A stretch of DNA of 64,000 nucleotides from the NCBI GenBank assembly GCA_947095535.1, contig OX352774.1, positions 233,269,825-233,333,824 of the forward strand. The letters are read 5' to 3'. Origin of the DNA: Poecilobothrus nobilitatus (Eukaryota > Arthropoda > Insecta > Diptera > Dolichopodidae). The translations under genes and the position numbers were made by a program. Every line of letters begins with the position of its first letter. Within the stretch, counting starts at the first letter, position 1. Below, piece after piece: positions 37,028 to 49,300 of the stretch. The notes below the pieces were generated by a model. The model saw only the letters and a list, made by a program, of their open reading frames with translations. It ran no database searches and was not told the origin of the DNA.

Positions 37028-37337
37028 ATGTTCAGTTGTTGTCGTTGTACAAATCCAACAAAAAAAGAAAATAAAAATAAAAAAAATAAAAAAAATGTTG
37101 ATGAAAATGATCAACAAAATGAAAATACAGATGATAGTAAAATTGAAGTTGAAGTTGATCATACAAAAGATGTTATTGAAATACGTTTAAAATCATCAGA
37201 TAATATTATATCATCTGATCAAAATGATATTAATAATCAATTGGATGAACAACGACAATTAAATAATAAAAATGATGATAATATTACAACAGATAAAATA
37301 AATAATACATCGAGTGAGAAAAATATAGTTAACAATG
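37028..37337 (+). CDS. capt: CAP-locus coding exon A (MFSCCRC start)
   Basis: ATG at 37028, donor GT at 37338, ending in phase 1. The encoded 103 residues start MFSCCRC and continue Asn/Asp/Lys-rich. The next exon completes the split codon as GAT. Without splicing the frame ends after GKL. The three clustered cysteines right after the start could carry palmitate; no glycine follows Met, so myristoylation is not expected. Confidence 0.75.
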
Positions 37338-40300
37338 GTAAACTATAATAAAACACAAAAAATATAAAAGTTTTTTTTTTTTTTTTTTAAATTTAAAATG
37401 CACTAAACAAAATTTTTATTATTATAATTTTCTAAATTTAAACGATACCTAATTAACACATTTGTTTTTTTTTTTTTTTAGTTTTGTTTATAGAAAGCTT
37501 AAAAGATTAAAAAAAAGTATTAACAAATTCATTGAAAATTACTTAAATGTCAATATAAAACTTTAACACAACACATAAATACAATTTCGCATATAATTTT
37601 ATTTCATTTTTATCATTATTTATTAACATTATCTTTTACCTACCTTTTAGTTTAAAATACTTTCATCACGTTTATATGTAGCTATTATAGTAGTTGAACC
37701 TAAAACGTATCAAAAATGTATACTCGATGTTAGGAAAAAATAAGAGTTTGTTGACATTGAAGGTGAAAGCAGAATCATGTCGACATAACGCTGCGGTCGA
37801 CTAAGTTCTACATTGAAACAGAATAATAGCGGTGACGGTTGACGAAAACACTTATAAGAACAAATGAAAATCAAACAAAAATTAAATATATTCAAAATTA
37901 AAAATGGAGAGAATTTTACAAATTGTAATTTTTTTTTGAATTATTGGAATAATTATAGTGGTTTCTTCAAAACCGCGTATTTTTTAATTTTATATAAGAT
38001 TGACTGTTTTGAACGTTTTTTAATCGACTCGTGACTGTTTTGAACATTTTTTGATTACTAATTTATTTTGCAAACTCATGTCGTTAGTGTCAAAAAAAAA
38101 AAATCACAACGGAAAAATTATAATTTACTACCTATATCGTAGTTTTTTGCTAACGAAAAATCCACCACAGTTCTGGACACTCACATTTAAATAGATGACA
38201 GACGTAAAAAACTTCTTGACAATCTCTGCGAAATTTTGTCATCATTCTCAGTTTAGCTTGACAGACACACTAAATTGTTGTCAAACTTCTTTCTAGAATA
38301 TTATGTAAAAAAAAAATAAGTCACGTTTAAAATCAAAAATTAATTGCTTAGAAAAAATAAATGTAGATTTTGACTGTACTCTATAACCGTTTATACTATT
38401 ATAAAACATGTATAAGAATATAATTTAATACAAATTAAAATTATTTGAAAATAAATTTTTATTAACTCATTTTATTCAAGGTTATTCCAAATAATATTAT
38501 AGTATAATAATATCTTACAATGTAAATTTTAATTTTTTTCTTTCAAATTATAAAAAGAGAATACATTTTTGCTAATACCAGCAAATTAGTTTTAAACTAA
38601 AATTTATAATGGGTTGGGTACGTTATCCAACATTGCAAAATTTTGAAAATTAAAATTCCGAAATTATAAAATTAAAACCAACTTTTATAAAATTCTATTA
38701 ATTTATTATGATCCCGTTATTTTGTATAAAAATAACTTTCTGAAAAAAAATAAATATCTATAGCTTTTTGTAAAAGGCTAACCTAAATTTAGGGCTAACT
38801 TATGTTAAAGTTATGTTAAAACGAAAGTTTTAGAAAAAATGTTTTGTAAACAACTAAAAATCTGCTAATTACTTTTTCTTACACACATATTTTAACTTCA
38901 AAGCTTTTAAAATAATGGGGGTTATCGCTCCCAAATCCTCGTTAAACAAATGATTGAAACCCTTATTTTTTAACCAATTCTAAAATTATTATGTGTGTAC
39001 ATAATATTGTATTTGCGGGCGGGCTTTAGTACTTACGAATTGTATGTTTAAATTTGCGATATTTTCGTGATGTAAGATTTTGGGATGCGAGTTATTAAGT
39101 CACTCCCATTTATAACTATATATAAACAAAATAAAAAATAAATTAATTTTATTTTAACTTAAATTAAAAACTTTAGTGTATATAGTGATTTTACTTGCAA
39201 TATTCTTAGAAAACTGTAATAAATTTTTCTTTAATGTCTTAAGTTTTATATAAAAAAAAGTTAATTAAAGTACACAACCCAAAAAAAATTTATTAGGTAC
39301 ATGAACATAACAGTATGAAATTTGATTTCCAAGAAATCTTAATTGCATACATGGAAAAATTATTTTCTTATTTCTTTATCCCTTCAGTGCATTTGTATTA
39401 TCCCTTTAATGCATTTATTTTAAAGATAATTTACAAAGTTTTAATTTGGAGATTTAAAAAAAAAATTAAGTTTATTCAATAAAACTAACAAAAAAAAAAC
39501 TCTAACGAAGTTATTTAGTTGCTTTTAATAACGATAAGTGATAACCTATAAAAATATTTAAAATTGGTCAATAATTACATTAAGTTTTGAATACAAGTTC
39601 ATATTTGGATACGATTTTCTATAAAAAAAATAACTCAATATCTGTCATCTTATTTATGTTAAGTCATGTTCAATGAAAATTAAAAACAAAAACTCTAGTA
39701 AAGAACATATGCAGACTATACGGATCTTAATATTGCTCGCGTTCAGTCTGGTTTTTAGTGGTCGTTTCTTAACTAAAAAGTCTGGTTCTTAATGTTAGTT
39801 TCTTAACTTTAGTATATATGAAGTCAGATATTAAGTATGGAAGAGATGTTTCGTGATATAAAGATCAGACAACTTTTTTGACCAATGGTAATAAATTCTA
39901 TAGAGTTGAATTACCTTAATTAATTATAAACATTGAAAGGTAAATTAAAAATCAAAATTAAAAATTAAAAATCTTTAATATATTTTAAATTTTCAACATC
40001 AATTTTGAAATAAATTTTAACTTTACCGACAACTAAATTTAGTATCCTTGAAATAAAATATTTATTACTCTTCTTTTGACATAGTTCATTTCATACTACG
40101 ACTTTACTGTAATAAAATTTTATATTAAAGTATCTATTGTATTATCTTACAATCTTTTAAATTACAAAGAATTTTAATTATAAAAAAAAAATCTACTTTG
40201 TAATTTTCAATTAAAGGATAAAACCTTTATATTACAGAGGTAAAGTGTTGATATTGTATTATTAAATGAAAACATCCTTTTTATTAATAAAAAAAAAGGG

Positions 40301-43300
40301 GGACGTCAAATTTATTTATTTTTTTTATTTACTTTAACAATAAAAGTTAAGTGATTTTTTTTTTATTAAATCTTTTTTTATAACTATAATATTAGTTCGT
40401 AGTTTCTTATCTTTAGTAAACATTTTACTTAGAATTAAGTTTTTTCCTCTTTCATCATATATAATTAAGTAAAATATAAATTAGGATTTAAAATAAGAGT
40501 TGGAGGGAAAAGCACATGTAGATATTATTTTTCAACAAATAAAAACAATTTTTATTTTAAAAAATATCCTATCTACTAACCGAATTTAAGGATTATACTA
40601 TATTTTTAAGCATGTAATATTTTTATTTTTTTTATTTTATTACAATTTCACAAGGGCCTTGCAAAATAGAGGGCCGTTTTCCTAACGAATGTGGGCCAAA
40701 ACCATATAATAAGTTAAAATTTTTAATTTGTTGACTTGACAAAGGTCTATCTGACGATTAGAACAGGTTCCTACAGTATTTTTTATTTATAAATAAAAAA
40801 TATTTTTATACAGTATATTTCATCTAAATAATTTTACATAAAATATTTCTTCGAAACAATTTAAATGTAAAAAATAGTTGTTTACCCTATAATTATGATC
40901 AGCTATAGATAAAAATTTTGAAATCTTTTCTATTAAGATATTAATTTATAAGTTATGCCTAGTTATATTTAATAATTTTTATTTTGTTTATATTACTTAT
41001 TATATATTTATATTACTTATGGTCGCAAGGGGTATTTTTAATTGTTACCGCAAATTCTCAAACTATTTTAAAGCTGAAAATTGTGCTAAAAAAATTTAAA
41101 AGTAAGCTTTGATGTTTTCACGGTTTTTGCATAAAATGTAACAAAAATAAGACTTTATATAAAAAGGAATTAAAGAATACGAAAAATTGTTATGTGCATA
41201 TGTAAATTGTTTCTTTTTTAAAATTCTTATTTTCTTATTTTTACATAAAAAATAGTTAGTAAGATGATGTTTTGTTTTTAACTTGTTTTTGGGTTCACAA
41301 AAACAAATTTTTTTTTTCTTAGAAGAAAAGTATAACAACATGACAATAGTATATCTGATATCAGATAACTTATTTTAACTATTCGTATGAAAGTTATGAC
41401 ACAGCAAAGTTTTAACCATATTTGTTTATTATCAATCATGAATAAAGGTAATAATGTTTGCATTCCTTTTATATAAAAAGAGTAGTTGAGAGTAGTTGTG
41501 GGAGTAGTTAATAAATGGAACGCTAATATTTTTTTGTTAAAGAAATTTAATTAAAGCCATATCTGCATGAACATTTTTGCGCATATTTTCTCCTATAAGG
41601 CTATTTTTCAAAGGCTAGTGTAGTTGGGAGTAGAAAATAGTAGTTTATACTCTGTAAAAAAGAAAACATTAATAAATATTATTTTTGAGAAGAGTTGTTT
41701 TAAAGCTTTAACTGTATATTTTTTAATAGTAAATAAAAAAGTATCAAAGGTAGCATTTGTTGAAAATACAAAAAATATTAACCTATCTTGTGGTATAAAT
41801 ATTGTCCATATTGATGTACAAATTGAATATCATTGAAAATGAATACATTTGTCGTAAGAAAAAACTTTGTTTTTACACAATTTTTTGAAAATTGAAAACC
41901 TTTCTGTACAATACCTTTTTTAATGCCCTAAAATAGATCATTCACTTAAATAATATAAATATAGATATAAGATCATGATTTTTAAAATAAAGAAAATTAT
42001 ATTACATATTATAAAATAGTAAACGAACATTTTTCTATAAAATAACATAATTTCTTAACGAAAAAATGTTAGATAACAAAGTAAGAATGATACAGTCACG
42101 AAATACATAAAATGTACATATATTGTATATATAAAGAATATACAGAGTGTTTCTCCGTCTAAGAACGCAAATATTTCAGCAGGTGATTCATGGCACTAAT
42201 ACAAGAAAAAAAATTGTATGAGAGGGGGACGAAAGGAGGCTGCATTTTATTATCCGTTTTCTAGATATTCGAACTTTTATGCTATTTTGTTTTATATTAT
42301 TAATTTTGAAATAGCACTAGATCTCCATACTCTACAGAAGCTAACGTTATGAAGCTTATTCTACTTTCAGTTGCTGAAGATTTTCATATCCTGGTATATT
42401 TTTTTTTTTTTAATATAGAGTTAAAAACATGTACGAATTATTTTATAGTTTTTTAATAACCTCTGAAAATATTTTGCACTCTTATAAGGAACACCTTGTA
42501 TATTGTTTTTTTTTTTTTTTGTTTTTATCATTTCCAATCATTTTATGTATTTTTTTCTAATCATTCAGGTCAAAAATCATTACAAAAAAAATATTATTAG
42601 ATTCAGTTGAGTAATTAACTATTTAATTTTTTAGATCTATCTGATCACGAAACGATTTGATTTTTTATTTTTTTTATTTTTTTCTTAAAATAACCCAATG
42701 ATTAAATATGATAGAAATGTTTAATGCATATAATATCAATGTACATATACATTATATATAAATAGATATAAATACTTTGTATATACATATGTATACATAT
42801 TAAAATACTATAAATCTGTAAATAAAATAAAAGTTTGTAATTGTTTATCCATATGTTTATAAAAACAAAAAAAAAAATTTCTATTTTTGTTATATTATAT
42901 GAGTTATATACATATGTATAAATATAATATATATGTATGTATATATATGTACAAAAGTTAAATTTCATTAAGATAATTAAATTTCTTTAAGCTTTCTATT
43001 TTTAATTTTATTTATTAAAAAGTTTTTTTTTTTTTTTTTTGATTTCATTGTTTTTATTTTTATCAACGAAAGTTTTTCTTTTTTGTACCATAAATATAAC
43101 AAATTTTGTATATATACAAATTATCAGTAACACAAAATTCAAATTTTGTATGTACACCAAAATTTAATTTTTATTTAAATTTTTTTTTTTTTTTTAAATT
43201 CATTAAAAAATTAAATTTAAACACATTTTTTTTATTTATTAAAATAAATTAAAAAAAAAAAGTAAATTATAATATTAAATCTACTTACTGCATATAAATT

Positions 43301-46300
43301 CAATTAAACAATAATATTAGTATATTAATATAATATATTAATATTATATATTAATAAATTTAATTAAAAGTGATATACTTATATGTATTATTATAATTAA
43401 AATTCAAATTTTGCTTTTATTATTAATAAATTTATATATAGATAAAATAGATGATAAACATAAAAATGTAAGTAATAATTTAAATAAAAATCAAAATGAT
43501 AAAATAACAACAACGAATAATATAAAATTAAATAATAAAAAATTATTAAAAGAACAGAATGATGATAATGATGATTATGATGATGATAATGATAAAATTA
43601 TAATAAATAATGATGTGCCTACTACTACTAATACTACTAATAATACTAATATAATTAATAATAAAACTAATAAAGATAAAAAATTAATATTAAATAATAT
43701 TAATAGTAATTTTAATATAAATAATAGTGATGATAATAATGATAATGATAATAATGATGATACAATTATTATTAATAATAAAATAATAAGAAAAACTTCA
43801 AAAGATACAATATTAAGTGGTGATATTACAATACAATATGATTATGATTTTGAAATACCAAAAAGTTGTATATCAAGACGTAATTCATCAAAATCATCAA
43901 TACGAAAAAAAGTTAATATTAATGATAGTACTGAAGTGATACCATCATCTGAATTAGCATCAATTGATGATGATGAAGTATTTTCAGATTCAGTACCACC
44001 AAAAATGCCTCGTGGTGATATGTGTGCACCATATATTGCAACAAAACGTGGTTCATTTCAAGGATATGCATTTGGTTATTTACCTGATTGGTTTAATGAG
44101 GATCGTTTTTATACAACGTAAAATTTTATATATTTTTCTTAAAACAAAAAAAAATAATAATAATACACAAATAATAAAAAATTGTTTTAAATTAATATTT
44201 ATTTTCTTATACCTATAAATTTTTACCTATACTTTTGTGAAGAAAACAACAATTTTTTTCATATATTTTATTCTTAAATTATGCTAAAAAAAGAATATTT
44301 CAATATTCTATTTTATCTTTTTTTTTTTTTTTGAAACAAATTTCTTATATTATACTCGTATATTTTATACATTTCATTTAAAATATTTTTTTTTTATTTA
44401 AAAATATTTATTAACTGTGGTCATGTTTAAATTTTTCTTCTCTTAAAAAAAAAAAAAAAAAAAAAAAAACGATCAAAATTTTTTTAATAAATGATGAAAT
44501 GTTTTTTTTTTTTAAATAGATTATGCAAGGAATAATTTTTTAAATTTTTACCTTAAAGTATAGATCTATCATCTATTTTCCATCTTAAAACAAATACCTA
44601 AAATTGATGTAAACTTTATATACTATTTTCAAATTTAAATTTAATTTGTTATTTTGATCAATCAATTATCATTTCATCATTTGAAATGATCATTTCAAAC
44701 ATTCCTATACCTATATTGTTTTTTTTACTATACATATATTAAATTACATGTTCCAATATAAATAAATAGATATGCATTTAAAAAAAAAAAAAATATTGAT
44801 GTTATATTAAATTACATAATATTATTATATTATATTATGTAATTTAACTGACACTAATTGTGAAATAAAATACTTTTATTTTAATTATTTATAAAAAGAA
44901 ACATATGCCATATAAAAATTTCATGAAATCTATCTAATCTTAATGCAAATATATGGTTGACATTGGTATTTTTAATAATTTTTCAATAATTAAATTTACA
45001 ATGTTTACTCCCCAACCCCTTTTGCCATTTAATAAATTTTTAATATTATATAATGCATATATAGTTCAAATTATAAACGTCATTTCAACATCGAATGCAG
45101 AAGCAATCATGCATATGTGCAGAATCAACCATTATTCTATTATAAAGTTGTCTGCATTTAAAATTGAACTGCAAGAGCAACCGATTCGCAAATGACGTTT
45201 TCGATTTCAGCTTATTATTTAAAATTACATTGAATTTACTAGTTATATATTTAGTTACCGTAGTATTCAGAAAAACTCAGATCATTCTTAAAATAGCTCC
45301 TTTTAACGCAAAATCACATATGGTAACGTAAAACAAGTTTTTTTTTGTTATCAGACTTTCCCTCAATATATTCAATACAGATTATACTATTGTCCGTAGA
45401 AGGAATTTAAAAATATTTTTATCAAATTTATTCATCAAGAAATATTTTTTTTTTTTTTTAATAATTTTTCAATAATTGGATTTTCAATACCTATTTACCC
45501 AACCCAACATTTGCTCTGCTTTAATAAATTAATTAAATTTAGTTAATTGTTTCTGTGCACAAGATCCTTAATAAAAAGAAAATAAAATTTTTCAAAATAT
45601 TGTTATTCCATTTTATAAATTTAATATATGTATGTATATGAAAACAATTATTTCTTAACACAATATTGAATATTAAGGAATAAATGAACCAATTGTTTGG
45701 CAAGTAACTTATAACAAATCAAATCACATAAAATAAAATTATGGTCAGAGTAAACGAAGTCAATAAAAATATATGTAAATTAAGTAAATATAGTTATTAT
45801 ATTTGTTTCAATTATTTAAAAAAAAAAAAAAATTTTTTATAGTAATTATTTTATACCCTAAATTGCAATCTAATTTTTTATTAAAAAGATATTTTTATAT
45901 ATTATAATTATTTCTTAATTCTTTTTTAGTTTTTGTACTTTTAACAAGTTCAATATTTTGCTCAGAGCAAAAAAAAAATAAAAAAACACTTAACAAATTG
46001 CTATTTGGCAAGAAAATCATTAAATCAATCAGCATTTATTTATCTTACTTTACTTAATTCTCTATAGCTAGTCTATATATTTCAAATGACCACCAACATT
46101 TTGTTTTCAAGAAATTATTAAAAGAAATCAAACAAATACAATCTAATTTTAAAATATGTTACATATATTTAGTCAAAAATCATTTTTTTTTTCTTAGTTT
46201 TTATATTTTGTATATTTACAATAACATAAAATTTCGTTGACCTATAAACCTTGGATTTAATCCTTGAATTCTCTTCTATAATACAGTTATTATATTGGAA

Positions 46301-49300
46301 AAAAATTCAGAATCTATACATTAAATATTTTGTTATTTAATAATTCTTAGAAAATAAAAATATAAAAAAAAAATATTAAAACAAAAAACAAAGTACATAA
46401 TACTCAAATACCCCTTTCATCATATCTCAGAGAAAATTAAATTTTCTCATGGTGATGTTGAGTCATCAGTTTTGTGACACCTACGCAAAAAAAAAAAAAT
46501 ACAAGAGAAAAAAAGAATAATCTTCTTTATAATTTTCTTCACAATAAAATTTTACTTTTCGTAAAATTCAAAAAAAAAAAAAAAGAAAAACAAATTATTT
46601 TTAAATCAATTTTTTATTTTATATTTTCTTTTAATTTTTGTTTTTTTTTTAATCAAAATTATATATATTATATGTATACAGGGTGTTTCGTAATTAACTC
46701 ACTACTGCATAGATCTTTATTATGTAATATATTATGTAATTTTTTTTGTATAGAAACTAAGGTGAGCTTCTTTTAGTTTTCAATATATTATGGATGCATG
46801 TACTTAACTGAAATTTTCATATTTTTTTTATTTTAAATAAATTTACATCTAACACTGTTTCTAGACAATATATGAAAAGTTTAAAAAATGCAATTAAAAA
46901 TTCAGGAAATCTTCAGTGTTAGATGCTATTTATTAAAACTAAAAAAAATTTATGAAAATTTTAAATCCTCATATCTTGTAAACTAGAAAAGCCTTAACTT
47001 AGCCCCCCTATCTAAAAAAAAAAAATACTTTCTCATAAGGGTATATGCGCAACGGTACATAACAGTGTAGTTAATTAGGAAACACCTTGTATATTATATT
47101 ATATTATATATATAATAAAAACAAACGATATAAGCTTAAAAAAAAAAACATTTATAGAAATGAACAGGGTGGAATATTAGAACCTCCAGTAACACCAGTA
47201 GGAAGAGATGAGCTTGCTCTTAAAAGACATCGTTTATATTCAGAACTTTTAATGGCAGCACAAGCTGCTGTTGAACATCGTGTTCGTTTTGATCCATTAG
47301 GTCCAGATTATGCAATACCTGAAGGTGATTTTTAAGAATGAAAGAAAAAAAAACTGATACTTGTTTTTTTTCTTTTTCATTTTTTTTTGTTTTTTTTTTT
47401 TTTGATGAATTGACAATGAAAAAAAAAAACAAATTATTTAAGATCTACTTATATATACATATACTCGTACATATATAAATTCTTAATGGCATGTAAAATT
47501 ACAATTTTTATTTTGTACTTCAATTTTGATTTTTATTGTTTTTTGTTTTTTTTTTCTTCATTATTATTTTAATTTGCTATTATGGTTTCGTTTTAGAATG
47601 TTGTTCGTTCTTGTCTTATATCAATAAAAAGTATTTACCTATAGGTAATAATTATAAACGAAATTATAAGTTTTTGTTTAAAAGTATAAATACTTCAATT
47701 AAATATGGGTAAAAAATACATTTAAATGTTAAGACTATATATTATAATAAGAAAATAATACAATGAAAATTACTAATTAAGAAGTTTGATTAATAATATT
47801 TAATGTAATGGTAACGATGTTATAATCCTTTTCTACCGAATAAGATTGAAGTTCTTCTAAAAGGATATCCTTATATTCAAAAAAAAAATTGTAAAAATGC
47901 CATATAATTTATTCTTATCTTTATCGCAGTACTCTTTAATCTAACCAAAATTGTTTTGAAATGAAGGTACAGTAAAAACAGTTTAAAACGATACCGCTTA
48001 AAACATAATATAAGTTAAAACGAAAAAAATTCATATCTTCTTTTGTTTTTAGGAATACTTCCATATTCCTACAATCTGTTTAAAACAACAAACTGCTTTA
48101 TAAGTCTTAAATTAGTGTTTAATTTTTTTTAGAAGATCTTTTATTTCGACGATATTTAAAAAAAAAAAAAGATTTTTTATCTTTTTAACTTTAAAGAAGG
48201 TGGTCATTGAAGACAATTGGAATATGTTTGTTTTAATTGACAATAATACTTATAATAGGTTATATATAGACCGTTTAGTAAGATAAAATTTTGATGGTGG
48301 CCATCAATGTCTTTTTAAAAAAATGTTCGCTGTAATTAAAAAACAAATTTTTTTTTTTTTTTTTTATGGAATTAAATTCAAATAAAATCATTAACTTCAA
48401 AATGTCGTGGTGATAGAATGTATACAATACGGAGCCACATGTTATTTAGTATCTATATAATTTTTACTTTCATCTGCATGTGTTGTGCATCTGGTAAACA
48501 AATTACATAATTCTATTTTGGGTGTTTTTGTTTTTTAGTTCAGATTTGGCCTCTGAACAGATATCGAGTACATAGACTACGTACTGAACAGATAAAAAAT
48601 ATTTTATCTCTAAACGCTCCGAAATAATTTTGAAACACAATAGAGCTATAACCTGTAAAAAATGTCAAATCATATAAAAAAATATTTTTAACATTTTAAT
48701 TCAAATGCTCTACGATATCTGTAAATGAAAATCGAACATTTAGATTAAACTCTGATCGCACTCTGAATAAAAAAAGAAACACAAAAAATAAACTATGATC
48801 ATTCAAATATTGAAAAAAGAAACACAAATTTTTTTTTGACAGTTCTGGGTCTGCTCTGAACTAAAAACGAAAAACACCCATTGAGTTCCTTAATTTATAC
48901 GTAATACGTGAAAAAAAAAAAACATTTAAAAAATATCATGATTTACATTTATTTTTAATTAAGTGTAGGTGTATGTACATACAAATTTTTGATCAACATT
49001 AACATTTACACCTTTATGTGATTTATTTATTTATATTAGAAATCACATAGGATATTGCAATATTACAAAACTATCGGCTACTAAAACCATTATTATATAG
49101 GTTGAGTAATGAGTACTGTTATAGAAGTATTCGTTATACTGTTACTGTTTTAAATATCGTCGATTTAACTTCTATATTATGTATTATTAAAATATAATTC
49201 TTGTAAATTGCATATCATTAGGATTTTTATTTTAAGTATGTACCTACTTAATTTTTTTTTTTTTTTCACGATGCATTGTTGAAAATAAAGATGTTTGTTA

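Noticed and set aside
38190..38260. Short frame DDRRKKLLDNLCEILSSF in the exon A-B intron
   Set aside because: Looks protein-like, but is closed by a stop after about 20 codons, with no donor and no phase match to exon A or B.
41096..41836. Several overlapping 60-80 codon frames
   Set aside because: Phe/Lys/Ile/Asn-rich with no conserved phrase; consistent with chance.
44953..45195. Plus-strand frame of 80 codons starting MVDIGIFNNFSII
   Set aside because: Overlaps the diverged direct repeats; no family and no splice link to the CAP exons.
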